From: Berberis thunbergii
Taxonomy: Eukaryota > Streptophyta > Magnoliopsida > Ranunculales > Berberidaceae
Reading direction: 5' to 3'
NCBI GenBank assembly: GCA_003290165.1
Contig: QNQO01002067.1
Span: 1-64,000 of the forward strand
Length of the DNA stretch: 64,000 nt
A program made the translations under genes and the position numbers. The notes beneath the pieces were generated by a model. The model worked only from the letters and a program-made list of their open reading frames with translations. It had not been told where the DNA came from and did not search any database. Below are positions 1 through 12,575 of the stretch, piece by piece. Every line of letters begins with the position of its first letter. The first letter of the stretch is position 1.

Positions 1-1375
1 TTCCACTGACGCCCTGAGTGGGCTACATCTCCATGGGTTGGGGGTGTCAAAAGCTTTGTTGTAATCTTTTCCTTTTTATTTTTCTACATTATTTTTCGAT
101 GTCTGCTTCACCATCTCGGTGGTGTGATGATGTTTTCTCCACCAAGGATACAGTGTCTTGTATAGTTATAATATAAATTTTTTTTTTCTTTTGTGAACTT
201 GTCTGTGTCTGGGTTTATGTTAGGGGTATCCGGCTGATGAACACTGGGTTTTTATTGAACATTTGGTTGGTTGGTGGTCTGGAACACTTGAAGCATATTA
301 TCAATCAGATTCTCAATGCTGGTGATGTGCATGAGTCTACAATTCTGGGGTAACAGGCAATGTCAGTGGTGGTTAGAACTGCATATGCATGATGCGTATG
401 CTTGCACAATTGTTAATGAAAATTATCTTGCAATTACTCAGTACTCTATAGAGGGCTGTGAACACCGTATAACATTGTATTGTGAGTTAGATTTGAAATG
501 ATGGAATTTTGAAATCAGTAGTGAGAACAATATGTGCCATAGTTTTCAAATTAAAATTGCGGTAAGCAAACTACATGAGGTGCATTCGCCATTACCTTCA
601 TAGCCAATTATGTGTCACAACCCCTTCCGCCACCAACCAACTAATAAAGTAATGCGTATGCAAGCTAATGCAAATGCTTTTACTCCGCAAAATGTGTTAT
701 TTTTACAGTATAACAAGCAGAGTGTGCGTGTGCGAGTGTCAGAGTTGATAAGATCCTGTTTTGCTCTAGCCAACTCTTTTGAGAAATTGATGGCTTTTCT
801 GAGAAAGTTGAGTTTGAGATGAGAGTGAAGGGATAAAAGTTTTCATCCAATGATGAAGAAGGTAGATCCATTTCTTGAGTTTTTCATGGAAACGATTTTT
901 TAAACCCCTCTAGAATCGTTTTTTTCCCATGATTTTGAGAGAAGATAGGTGGTGGGAGGTCATAAGTTTTCATGTTCACTCCCGTTCCTTCTCTCTTCTC
1001 TTTCATTGATCTCTTCAATGGTTTAAGTTTTTCATGCAAAACAAAAAATCAAATACATAAGTTTTTAGTTTGAATTGGTTAGTAAGCAATTTGCCTCCTT
1101 GAAGAAAATTTCAAGCTCATGGTAGATTGCCGTACTAGCTAGAAGCTGAAACAAACAAGCTTTGGAGGTTTTGTTTCAGTGCTTTAGTTGATATATGATG
1201 CAAACTAATTTTATGAATATTAAGTTATCAAGACTGTTGGTCCTTGACATAACTGACAAAGAGTATTGGCCCAGTTTTTAGATAGGCAGAAAAATAATCT
1301 CAAAACATTTGCTATAAAAAGCTAAAGCATGCATGTTCAGCTTATAGGTAGATGGGGAAACAAGGAGCTTGATCA
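1..1375. other. Intergenic; possible 3' end of an upstream gene
   Basis: No gene is supported here. On the plus strand the first 64 bases read open in frame 2 and end in TAA at 62-64. They could be the last codons of a gene lying mostly outside the window, followed by a T-rich 3' UTR-like stretch, but this is too short to identify. The remainder is AT-rich and only short chance reading frames occur. The 3' end of epoxide hydrolase copy 1 starts at 1376. Confidence 0.3.
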
Positions 1376-2817
1376 TCATGTATGGTTGAGGAAGGTGGTA
1401 ATAAGCTGATTAACTTTGATCTGGAAATTGCTCCTGGACAAAATGTGATCCTTCAGGAACATAGATGGTCTCCATGTCAAGAACAAATTCTTTCACTGTT
1501 CCGCCTTTTATATTACTGCTCTATCCCTGGAAACTTGAGGATGTAGTCTTTCTCTCCCATATTCAGAAGCGTAGGAACTGAAACTTTTGGATTGGTTACA
1601 TTGACCCCCTTCATGCAATGTCTACAAAAATCTAAAATTAGAAAGCAGATACAGAGGAATCTACACAAAAAGAGATCAATCCTCGTTAATCAATGATACC
1701 TATATGGTATTGTAATGGAGTTTCGAAAATCATATTTTCATAGTTGGTGGAGTAGATGGCTAGATCTTCTTCTGTAAACCAAGGTGTAAAGGGGTAGATT
1801 GGTCAACTAAGTCCATTATTTCCTCATCTTCCTTCGCCAATTAGGGATGTCACTTTTAGAGAAGAGTATGTAAATATTCCTCACTGTTGTCTTACATCAA
1901 ACCGTCTGAAGTCCGCTTCAGCTCTTCCTGGTTTCTGGATATAGATCATACATATTGGAACACACAAACTTTGAATAAACAATTAAAGATTTAGTTTAAC
2001 TCTCAGAGTTGTGTAATTTTGTGACCAATCAATGTTCATTCAGTAAATTTTCACATCTTGGATGTTCAAACTTCAAACATATGTATGCCATTTTATTTCT
2101 GATACAAAGAGAAGGGATAACTAAATTACGAATTACCTGCCACCTAGAGATGTAGAAGCCTTCATGACTAATGGAATGCCGAAAGAACATCCAGGTGGAA
2201 TGAATGGAACACCCAGAGTTATAATCCTGGATACTCTCTGTGGTTTTAGAAGTGTGAAAAAGGTAAGCAACCTGAGCTCCAAAATCCTTTCCAATTAGAA
2301 GTGCCTGTAATTATAAAAGTTAGATCCAAAAGCAGTGCACAAGTATCTATTTTCCTTTACCACATGATTGAATTATATCTACATCTTTAAAAGTAGTCTT
2401 GTTGTACTAATATATCATGGATAACTTGCGCAAACATTGTCATACCTTTGGTATACCAAAGAAATTAAAAATTTCAAGATCTTCGATGAGATCATTGTAA
2501 GTTGCTTTTTCAGGCTCTAAGGGAATTTCTGATAGTTCATTGACCTCTGAAATCAGGTGCAATTGCCCGAAATCCAGCCTTAAGCGACTGCAACCATCTG
2601 ATGCCTCCAGGAATACCATATCTCTGGAACCCATGTAGGAAAACTATCACGGACTCACCTGCATATGAGAAAAAATACGTTTCTTAGTGCAGTAGAGTTT
2701 CCAAGTAACTCGTAAACATATATCCGAATGTATATTGAGATATCTACCTGTTCCTATCTCTGCTATGTGAAGCTTGAGCCCTCTTATATCTACATATTTG
2801 TGCTGTATCTCATCCAT
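1376..2817 (-). pseudogene. Soluble epoxide hydrolase, copy 1 (pseudogene)
   Basis: All five exons of the family can be traced on the minus strand: exon 1 2748-2817 (starts MDEIQHKYVDIRGLKLH), exon 2 2446-2658, exon 3 2137-2304, exon 4 1700-1934 and exon 5 1376 to about 1620. Intron borders keep GT-AG. The reading frame is destroyed. Exon 2 is 213 nt instead of 215 and exon 4 is 235 instead of 236. Exon 3 loses frame after the nucleophile motif GKDFGA, so the HPERVSG segment is scrambled. Exon 5 lacks one base at its acceptor. It lies tail-first in the array downstream of copy 2, in the same orientation. It is a decayed tandem duplicate. The identification is firm because paralogous exons in the window align along their whole length. 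Confidence 0.85.
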
Positions 2818-3865
2818 TGCGCTTAAAGCAAGATTTAAAGAAGAGTTGATCCTCTTTTTTAGAGTGGATGGGCGATTCTTCCTGTTCTATATATGTAGCT
2901 CATGTTAATAAAATACTGTATCATCCAAGACACTTGTTAATTAGTAGGAGTTTTAAAGCATTTTCATTGAAAAAAAAAAAAAAAAAAAACACAATGCCTC
3001 ACAATTTGCATATGTATATCATATTCAAGCTTAAGTCAAACCTCCCACTTGTCTTAGCTATCTCGGACTTAAAAATGTTGGAGTTTATAATTGAATAGTT
3101 TGGATTATAAATGCATGTATGTGATTCCAACAACTCTAGTTCCTTTCTTAATTTCATTAAAGTCAATGAAATTCGTATCTCGTTGCAGAAATATTTGGAT
3201 GAGAAGACAATAATTTGGATCATTCAGGTTTAGTTTTTCATCTGTTATTTATTTTTCTAGTATTTGTATGATGGGGAACTTGTATCTGAAGTGTTCGATT
3301 TTAATTATGTAATTTGAAGGATATCCAGATAGACTTGGAGTTGGGGATTAATGGATGGGACTAGCTGAGTTCTAGCTAGGATGATATTGATCAAATCTGT
3401 CTACAATGCACAAAACTTTGCAAAAGATCACAAAATCTGTCAAGTTGAAAACACTCCCTTTGCTTGCCTTGTGAAAAGAAGTCCAACTTTGTGTGGACCG
3501 TTGGAGAATATAAGTTGGTATCTAAGCGCGATTTTCATCCTCTGTATAATACAAGTTTAGTTGTTTACAAATTTAACTTGGTCGCAAGATATTCTTTTAT
3601 AGATTAGGATGTTATAGATTGGTGTCTCAAGTTTGTCTCATGAATAGAACATATACTTCTGTTCATACTGTAGCGTAGAGATGAGATTCAATGAGAGCTT
3701 GTGTGTTATAAGAATGCATCACTATACATGCAAATGCCACTGTTCATTTCTTTAAAACTTCAAAAGATCCAAAATGAAACTTTGAAGCATGTTCTAGCTT
3801 ACAGTGGTTCAAATAATATTATATCGAAGTGTAATTGAGATACTGGATCATTCAAGTATGGTCGC
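2818..3865. other. Intergenic spacer between epoxide hydrolase copies 1 and 2
   Basis: AT-rich spacer with a 20-base A run at about 2970-2989. No exon of the array, RNA gene or transposon end was recognised. The copy 1 promoter would have lain here, but no clear TATA box was seen. Confidence 0.4.
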
Positions 3866-5424
3866 TCAGTTGAAGGTGGTAATAAGCTGGTTCACATGGT
3901 TTGGAAATTGCTCCTGAATAAAATGTGATCCTTCAGGGACGAATTATAGTCTCCATGTCGGGTACATATTCATTCACCATTCCCACTTTTTATGTACCCC
4001 ATCCATCCAGGGAACTTGAGAATGTAGTCCTTTTCTCCCATAATCAGCAAAGTCTGAGCTGAAATGTTAGGATTTGTTACGTTGACCCCTTCACCTATTG
4101 ACCTAAATTCCCAAGTAGTATGATGAATGGTAAAGTGAATATTAGAATACAGAAAGAAATGAGGTCTGAAAATGAAGCCTTTTCAATTAATTATACCTAT
4201 ATGGTACTTGTAATGGAGTATGGAATCCAGATTTTTCATACAAGGTTGCATAGATTGCTAGATCTTCTTCTGTGACCAAAATGGTAGAGGAGCAGATTGG
4301 TCTACCAAGTCCATGATCTCTTCTTCTTCCTTGGCTATAGGGAGCTCGCTTTTGGAGAAGAGTATGTAGATATTCCTCACTACTGTCTTAACATCAAATC
4401 GTCCAAAATCCTCTTCAGCTCTTCCTGGGTTTCTGGGAAAAACTCATGCAAGCAGTGACACTTAAATATTACTAATAAATTTAAAGAGTTTTAGTCACCA
4501 AAGAAGTGATGGGGACAGGAACGACGTGATTATGCCTTGTTATATCTGATACATAAAAGAAAGAGGCTGATGAAGGGTAACAATATTACCTGCCACCTTA
4601 GGACATAGAAGCCTTCAGGAAGATTACCACTGCGTGCAGAAGATTTGCCAGGTGGAGTGAATGGCACACCTAGTGTTATAATCCCAGACACTCGCTCTGG
4701 GTGAAGAAGTGCGAAAAAGTAAACAATTTGTGCTCCAAAATCTTTTCCAATAACAAAAGCCTGTTTCAAAAAAAAAAAAAAAAAAAAGAGAGGTCTGAAA
4801 CTTAACGCGTAAACTTAAATTCACTCTCTTTGAAGAGTCTCTAATACTAATACCTTGTAATTGGAGGCCTTGTTTATTCATTTTCAAGCAGATAATTTTC
4901 AGATGTGGTTATAATTTATATTAATTTTTTTTTTAAATTTGATGGTGACCTTATTTACTATGAAAGCTAAGGTGATCCTACTGGATTGGTAAAAACATTT
5001 TTGTCCCTAAAATACATTACAATAATCAATCATGAACGATGGATGTCTTCTTGTACCTTAGAGATGTTGAAGTGATTGAGAATCGCCAATAGATCTTCAA
5101 CTAGGTCATTGAAGGATGCCTTTTCAGGCTCTAAGGGAATTTCTGATAGTCCATAACCTCTGAAATCAGGTGCAATTGCACGAAATCCAGCCTTGGAGAC
5201 TGCAACCATCTGATGTCTCCATGAATACCATATCTCTGGAAACCCATGCAGGAAAACCACCACTGAGTCACCTGCGTAAACAAATAAAAATACAATAATA
5301 ATTATGATTTTCAAATAAATCAGCACATATCAGCATTAGCATTCAGCTATATACCTGTTCCTATCTCAGCTATGTGAAGCTTGAGGCCTCTTGTATCTAC
5401 ATACTTGTGCTGTATCTCATCCAT
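3866..5424 (-). pseudogene. Soluble epoxide hydrolase, copy 2 (pseudogene)
   Basis: Exons: 5355-5424 (starts MDEIQHKYVDTRGLKLH), 5057-5271, 4590-4760, 4197-4432 and 3866-4102. Exons 1-3 have the family lengths (70, 215, 171) and read open through HGFPEIWYSWRHQ, GKDFGA (Asp nucleophile) and HPERVSGI. Exon 4 is also 236 nt, but carries a one-base loss in the region that normally encodes PPWFTEED and a compensating extra G next to its acceptor, so most of it is out of frame. Exon 5 carries further single-base shifts before and after the PDLE-like segment and ends early. Intron 3 contains a long A run (4770-4788). The first three exons look recently functional, so inactivation is probably young. 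A shortened product cannot be excluded but would lack the catalytic Asp/His end. Confidence 0.8.
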
Positions 5425-7062
5425 CGTGCTTTAGTTGAGACTCTTCTTAGCCATTGACAGTGTTCTTAGTATTCTATATACATCTCCGAACGACCTGTTT
5501 TTGTCTTAAGTGAAGTGTCATCTTTCTGTTTATTGTTCAGAATCTTGAAGATGCTTTTGGTGATCTGGAGCTAGCTAATAGCGTAATATTGTATCATAAT
5601 CACACAAATACCGCGATTATTTAACTTTTCACATGCCACAGATAGTTCTTTTGTCCAAATCACGCTTACATTAGCTTCAGGGCAAGTCAACTGTACAAAC
5701 TATCTATTTATATAGTTGATTGTTTTTCTTCTTCTAGTTAATCATACCTAACCTAACAATGAGTTGTTTAGTAATTTTTATATTAGTTGATGTTCGCTTG
5801 GACAAAGTTTGATAGTTTGATTTTATATAATTGGCGCTCCATGTCCATGTCCATGTCCATGTCCATTTTCATTTTTGTGATTCAATTGTTTCAGCTAGTT
5901 CCAAGATCAACCATCACATCATCCAAGGCTCTTTTGTAGTTGATTTATAAGATCATTGATATCAATTGTGAATAGGAATACCAAATGGCTCATACCAAGA
6001 AAATGATTGAAGGGGAACTCAATTCTAGAGAAGAAATCTATTTGGAAAAAAGGTGAATTTCAGTCTTTAGGTGTAAACAGCAGCCATATCGGGCACATAC
6101 TTGGACCTAAGGGAGAATTTAAAAGTTTCTAGATGACTGTTTTGATGTTTTCGGGTGTTTTTACTATCCAATTTGTGCTGAGAATTTTTTTAATTGAAAA
6201 ATGAAAAAATGAAGCTCTTGACTAGTCTGATGTTGAAATTTGTTTTTTTAATATTTATTTATTTAATTATTTTAAGTATTGCTGTAGAAAATGTTCATCT
6301 GACTTGTGTACTTTTTTTAAGTATTAATTTTATTATTTCATTGTCACATAGACCTATCTGGAATTTCAATTCGATGCCCTTTATTCAAGAGCTTGATTAT
6401 CATTTTCTCTCCATATTTATTCACGAATTTGATTATTATTTTATTTTGGTATTAATTTGATTTTTGCTAGTGTTTGAGGAAAACCGCAAACAAAGCTTAC
6501 AACATAGAGTAGATAGATATTACATGGTAAGAATTGTACTAGAGTTTCCTTTGAGTAGGATTACCGTTCATTTGAAGATTGAGTAAATGCTCATGAGGAG
6601 ACTGTTAAAGACACCAAAATACCAGCCATCCTCTGCGTACGTGTCAACCAATCTGCTGGATTGTTTGTTTCATGAAGTTCTTATGAATATACATCACACT
6701 GAATTAAGATGGTACAGAATCATTAAGTTCTGTAATTTTGATAATCAAGCTGCCATATATGGTTAGCATCTTGGTCCTAAAACACCAGATGATAATGAAA
6801 ACGAAATCAAATAACCACAATACTAAGTCAAACAACGTATGAGCAATTGTGTTTGGTTCATCACTTTTTACTAATATAAAGGTTTGGAGGTCAAGCAATT
6901 TTAGGCCTAAATACCAAGAAATTAAAACAAAGTCAGTTTAAGTTTGGAGTAGACTGAAGGTATTTTATTGAAAAGATTAACTACAACATGTCCAGAATTT
7001 TCACTTTCTCAATCCGCAAATGCCTTTTATTTTCTACACCATTATTCGGAAGAAAAAGTTCA
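5425..7062. other. Intergenic spacer with a CCATGT hexamer repeat
   Basis: AT-rich spacer between copies 2 and 3. A short tandem run of the hexamer CCATGT (about five units) lies at about 5838-5866. Other open frames in the interval are low complexity (Phe/Ile/Leu-rich) and not credible genes. Confidence 0.4.
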
Positions 7063-8795
7063 TCATGCATGGTTGCTCAGGAAGGTCATAATAAGCTCGT
7101 TCACCTTGTCTGGGAATTGCTCTTGAACGAAATGTGAACCTTCAGGAACAAAGATGATCTCCAAATCAGGAACATATTGTTTCACTATTCCACCATTTAG
7201 GTACTCATCCATTCCTGGGAACTGGAGTGCATAGTCCTTCCCACCCATAATCAGTAGGGCCGGAGCTGAAACTTTTGGATTCGTTACATTGACCCCTTCA
7301 TTCAATGACCTACATGAAGCCTAGAAAGCTAAGTGTCCAAGTAATAATCTCAGGGATAAAATGAAATATAAGACTGCTAAAGAAACATAACGAAGCCTTC
7401 TTGATCAACTATACCTGTATGGTACTTGTAACGGAGTACGGAATCCAGAATTTTCATACAATGATCCATAGATTCCTAGATCTTCCTCAGTGAACCAAGG
7501 TGGTAGAGGAGTAGATTCATCAACCAAGTTCATGATCTCCTCATCTTCTTTCGCTATAGGGATATCACTTCTGGAGAAGAGTATGTAAATATTCCTCACT
7601 ACTGTCTTAATTTCAAGTCGTCCAAAATCTGCTTCAGCTCTTCCTGGTTTCTGGTTATTAAAAAATAAGCATGTAAAAGGTCGAGCTTAACCAATGAATG
7701 AAAAATGCTCTGTTTGCAGGGCTAGAAAATAAAACTTAAGACCATAACTTTGTTACAATTGTTTCATCTACAAAAAATGTGACTATCAGAAAATATATGG
7801 TCCAGTAATTGTCATGGATTGAGATTTAGGGGTGTGCTTTTTTTGGAGCTCAATGCTACCAGAGGTCCAACTTTTTTTACATAAAATATATTTTTCGAGG
7901 AATTCAGACCTCTAACTAGATTAAGAGGTGAAAGCTAAACACCCTGTAACGTACCATTTAATAAATGGTACTACTGCTGGGTGCAATCATCCTTGTATAA
8001 AGACTTATATTGTTGGTAACTACCATTTTACTAGAAGGCAAAGTAAATCATCAAGTGATTACAGAAATAAGAAACCTAATGAATATTGTCTTATATTTTT
8101 ATGATACAAATATTGGTTGATAAAAATGATTATACCTGCCACCTCAAGACGTAGTAGCCTTCAGGAAGCTGACCTTCAAATGTAAAGGAATGGCCAGGGG
8201 GAGTGAATGGTACACCCAGTGTTACTATACCAGATACGCGCTCTGGGTGTTGAACGGCGAAATTATAACCTGATATTGCTCCAACATCTTTTCCAACTAT
8301 AATAGCCTGTCCCAATAAACATTAGATCCAAAAATATTAAGATGTAAGCTAAATTTCAATCTCTGAAGCTACTAGCAATATATCTCAGTTATCTAATGTT
8401 GAAGTCATGTTGGACCTTGGGGATTTCAAAGTAATCCAGAATTGCCAGGATATCTTCGTCAAGATCCTTGAAGGATGCCTTTTCAGGCTCTGAGGGCATT
8501 TCTGATAGTCCATATCCCCTTATATCAGGTGCAATAGCACGGTATCCGGCCTTAGCAACTGCTATCATTTGATGCCTCCATGAATACCATATCTCTGGAA
8601 ACCCATGCAGGAAAACAACCACTTTGTCACCTGCATACAAGAAGAAATTCAATTCTATATGACAAAGAGAATTACAGAGCTCAAGTAGTCAAGCAATTTT
8701 GAATTACTTATGTATAGTTATGTACCTGTTCCAATCTCAGCTATGTGCTGCTTGATGCCTCTTATCTCTATAAACTTGTGCTGTATCTGATCCAT
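7063..8795 (-). CDS. Soluble epoxide hydrolase, alpha/beta-hydrolase fold (copy 3, intact)
   Basis: Five exons on the minus strand: 8726-8795, 8416-8630, 8136-8306, 7415-7650 and 7063-7309. All introns are GT-AG and the joined frame is 939 nt (312 aa), the size of single-domain plant soluble epoxide hydrolases, which open epoxides (for example of fatty acids) to diols in the cytosol. The oxyanion motif HGFP is in exon 2. By alignment to the family, the Asp nucleophile is Asp102 (VGKDVGA), cap tyrosines are Tyr147 (EGYYVLRWQ) and Tyr230 (VPYR), and the charge relay is Asp256 (GGKDY) and His290 (GSHFVQEQFP). The KDVGA form replaces the commoner HDWGA, but the Asp is kept. A TTAAATA-like box lies about 70 nt upstream of the ATG. 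Phases agree across every junction, so this copy should be functional. The substrate is unknown. Confidence 0.9.
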
Positions 8796-9998
8796 TGTGT
8801 CTTAAGGAGAATTCACAAGTGAGTTGACAGTCTCTCCAAAATGGAGTCGCGGTGTTCTTCTATTTAAGTAGATTGTTATCGATCCAAGAGGCATTAATTA
8901 GTATAATAAGGGATAGAATCTGTACATTATTGAGAAAAATTAATGGTTTGTTAGTCAAAAGTTTTTTGTTTTTTTCAACATGCTTCACATGTCTTAGTTC
9001 TTTAATCGACCTAACATGTGGTAGTTTAGATTCTTTTTCTAATCGTATTATTTATAGATTTTAAATACATGTATAGGGAACACACCTTACCAAGTGGGAT
9101 TGTTATATCTTTTTTAGTATTTATTTCTTGATCATGTTCATTTTTTCTGACTGGAGCATATTGTAAATGATGTGAAAATAATTTGTTTTCTGTGTAGGGG
9201 ATGGGTCGATGTCTAAATAATCACTCAAATAAATAATGGATGGATGGATAAAACTCTGACTTGGGTTTTCAATATTATCTATCGGAAGCTGTAAACGTTC
9301 GGTGTTTTATGGGCTAAATAAGCATACACACAAGTTTAAGGGACCGTAAATATTTTTGATGCAGGATTGGTTGATGGTGCTTCGATTTTGGTAGTTGAAA
9401 CAGTGTCAATTTAGCATTTTGACCAAAAGGGTCATTATGGTTGGACCATCTAAGGCCACTTTCTTGCTTTGCTTTAGAGTTTTATTGCGCATTGATGCAC
9501 ATGTGTTTTCTGAATTCATTAGCAAGCTAGCTGTCCAATTGTACAGATTCGTAGCCTTCATTAGACATGGTTCATCTAAGCACCAACAATCTCTGTTGTC
9601 TAATCAATTTCATGGTTTGTTTTTATTATTTATTTGTTTAATTCTTAATTAAAAGCCATAGCTTTACTCTGTAATAGCTAGCAGAACTTGCCAAAGGCTT
9701 CTCTACAAGAGCATTCTAAGTTGTTCCATATATAAAGATTTAAAATGCCATTGAACGATCCTGACATCAAGTTATGAAAATTCATTAGCAACTGTTAACA
9801 GTTATGAAATGTGGTCGTGATCAAGTATAGGGTGCGGAGAAGGTGCAATTCAGGTTCTAAATGAGGACCCTGTTTTCCATTCTGAAAGAATTTCATGTAG
9901 TTGACATATGTGCGTTTAACTGGGATATTGCTTTCTTGACAATGTGAATCTTTCAGTGGAAAGTTTTCTTTGTAATTAGCTAAATGAGTTGTTGATAT
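8796..9998. other. Intergenic spacer
   Basis: AT-rich spacer upstream of copy 3. It contains the presumed copy 3 promoter next to 8796 and otherwise no exon, RNA gene or transposon terminus that I can recognise. A plus-strand frame at 9395-9652 has no recognisable motif. Confidence 0.35.
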
Positions 9999-10155
9999 AC
10001 CTTGGAAAACTACTACAGAGGCATCTATACAAGGAGAAGTTGTAAATGCTGGAAAAAAGCAAAATAGAAATGGTAACACCTAGCTATTAAATACCTATTT
10101 CTCTCTTGCTATGTGAAGCTTGAAGCCCCTTATCTCTATTGAGCTGTACTTGATA
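9999..10155 (-). pseudogene. Epoxide hydrolase exon 1-2 remnant
   Basis: At about 10094-10155 the minus strand encodes IEIRGFKLHIA, matching the exon 1 peptide but lacking the start. At about 9999-10037 it encodes DASVVVF, the beginning of exon 2, joined directly to the last bases of exon 2 and its donor. The roughly 180 nt between, with HGFP and the rest of the domain, is gone. No exons 3-5 follow. This is the trace of an additional array member between copies 3 and 4, lost by internal deletions. Confidence 0.7.
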
Positions 10156-10456
10156 GCTGCAACTTAGATTAAGCAAGTAAAGAAACAGTGTAAATATTTC
10201 TCTGCTCGTTTTGATTACCAATTTACTATGGAGAAAATTACAGTCCTTGACATCTTCATTCATATAAAATGCCCCACTTTTCAGACCCTAAATTGTACAG
10301 AACTGATCGAGGTCTAATCACCAGATAGTAATGCTCAGTACTAAGGATGGAGCTGAATTTACTTGCAAACCGAATTGTTCAAACTTCCCATTTATGAATG
10401 TAGGTTTCCTTCATCTTCCAAGTTATTTGGTAAGAAATGAACATCATGTCAGTTCA

Positions 10457-12099
10457 TCAAGTGTGGTTGTCAAGGAAGCCAGTAAGGAGCTGGTTCACTT
10501 TGTCTGGAAATTGCTCCTGAACGAAATGTGATCCTTCCGGCAAGAAGATGGTCTCAGAATCTGGAACATATTCTCTTAGCTTTCCGCTTCTCAAGTACTC
10601 CTGAATCCCGGGAAACTTGAAAGAGTAGTCTGCCTCACCCACAATCAGCAGCGTAGGTGCTGTAAGTACTTGATTTGTTGCCCTGGGTGCTTCGTGCAAT
10701 GACCTACATAAAGCCCAGAAATTAAGTGATTAAGTACTTTTCTTGAGAAAAGGAGAAAGAGGAGAATAGATCACAAAAGCAAATTATCTAATGGAAGTAT
10801 AGTTGATGACTTATACCTGTATGGAACTTTTAATGGAGTACGGAATCCAGATTTTTCATACGAGGCTGCATAGACTGCTAGATCCTCTTCTGTGAACCAG
10901 GGTGGTAAAGGAGTAGATGGGTCTACCAAGTCCATAATCTCCTCGTCTTCCTTAGCTATAGGGATTTCACTTTTAGAGAAGAGTATGTAAATATTTCTCA
11001 CTACTGTCTTAACATCAAAACGAGCAAATTCTGCTTCAGCTCTTCCTGGTTTCTGGATAGATAAGTACACATTGGAAACTCACAACTTCGAATACGCGTG
11101 TAAATTTTTTTAATTGAAAGTCAATAATTTAACCTATTGAATTGGTTCTAACCATAAATGAACTCCAGTAAGCATTATGATCCGACTCAGATCTAACTCC
11201 TAAGTCGCGCATTTGTATTTTTCAACGATAAAACTTCTCTTGGTGGTCGTTACAAACAGTAAGAACCAAACCTTTTTGGAATGGTGTTGGGTCTGGTCTC
11301 CTATTTATGTTTAAAATCAAACAACATTTGTATACAATACTCATAAAACCAATCACATATCACCTAACTATTTCTCGATCTGCTATACAAAACAATAGCA
11401 ATGAATGAAAATTCCAATACCTGCCACCTTCAAAATGTAGAATCCTTCAGGAAGTTGACCAGTAGCAGATGCAAATGAATGATTATTTGGAGTGAATGGC
11501 ACACCAATTGTCACTACTCCAGACACTCGCTCTGGGTGAAGAATGGCAAATTCATATGCTGGCCGTTTTCCGAAATCTTTTGAAACCAGAAAAGCCTAGA
11601 TGATCATGGAATTCAAGTGGAATAATTAAGCTCAAATGAGTGAATGATCTTCCCTAACCACTAGTATCATATAATAGAATTAAGGTCTGGCATTGAAATC
11701 ATGTTAAAATTGGGGTGTACCTTGGGGATGCCAAAGTGATCGAGAATCGCAAGAAGATCTTCAAGGAGATCACAGAAGGTAGTCTTTTCAGGCTCTGGAG
11801 GCACTTGTGATAGGCCATAACCCCTGAAATCAGGTGCTATTGCTCGGTATCCAGCCTTGGCGACGGCAATCATCTGATGTCTCCAGGAATACCATATCTC
11901 TGGAAACCCATGGAGGAAAACTACTACAGAGGTACCTATATTATGTACCCAGGAAAAACTGTAAATGATGGATAAGGCATAGAAAGAATTGATAACACAT
12001 CAGTCACTTAAGAGATTTTAGTCAACTACCTGTTCCTATCTCAGCTATGTGAAGCTTGAGGCCTCTTATAACAACAAACTTGTTCTGTATTTGATCCAT
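10457..12099 (-). CDS. Soluble epoxide hydrolase, copy 4 (one-base shift at exon 3 end)
   Basis: Exons: 12030-12099 (MDQIQNKFVVIRGLKLH), 11721-11935, 11421-11595, 10817-11052 and 10457-10703. Exons 1, 2, 4 and 5 have family lengths and are open. Exon 3 is 175 nt rather than 171. Three of the extra bases are in frame. One extra base lies just before the usual donor, so the normal junction would shift the frame. A GT seven bases earlier (after AAG, about 11428) gives a 168-nt exon that stays in frame and replaces RWQ with Lys. Catalytic positions are present: HGFP, Asp in SKDFGK, Tyr in EGFYIL and VPYR, Asp in GEADY, His in GSHFVQEQFP. The residue after the nucleophile motif is Lys instead of Ala, which is unusual. 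It may be a functional gene with an altered splice site or a very young pseudogene. Confidence 0.65.
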
Positions 12100-12575
12100 T
12101 CTTCTTCCTCTTCTCTGCTATCTACTTTACTGGTTGCAACCTTTTTTGATTAGTGGATTGGAATTTTTTGTAGATGAAAAGGGGGAGAAAAGAAGAATCT
12201 GAAAATGAAAATGTAGTATGGGATCCACTAATCCCCAAAATTGATACGTTTTATGTCCCAAGTTTCAACAACTAGAAGGGGGTGATGAATGGAAATTGTG
12301 GTGGTGGTCAGGTCATTGTTGTAGCTAGCAACGAGTGGACAGTGACGATGGCTGGGTAGTAAACACAGAGAATCAAAGACATACATGGCGAGGAAACCGG
12401 CGAGGAAACCAGCGAGGGAAGGGGGGGGCGAATCATTGTTTTTTGTACGCGCATCCCAAAAGAAGGTGAACGGTTCACTCCCCTCCACCTCACTTTCGTA
12501 GCTGGTTTCCTCGCTCATTTCCTCGACATTTAGAATTTTCCAACAGCTTTAACTGATGCCTTTCTTCTTTCCCTA
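12100..12575. other. Upstream region of epoxide hydrolase copy 4
   Basis: Presumed promoter side of copy 4. A 96-codon minus-strand frame (12228-12518) begins with MSEETSYESE, but it has no recognisable domain and no splice or homology support, so I do not call it a gene. The interval ends at the poly-T end of an antisense retroelement. Confidence 0.3.

Noticed and set aside
12228..12518. A 96-codon minus-strand frame (MSEETSYESE...) upstream of epoxide hydrolase copy 4
   Set aside because: No homologue, splice context or second copy recognised. Another frame overlaps it on the same strand. Insufficient evidence for a gene.
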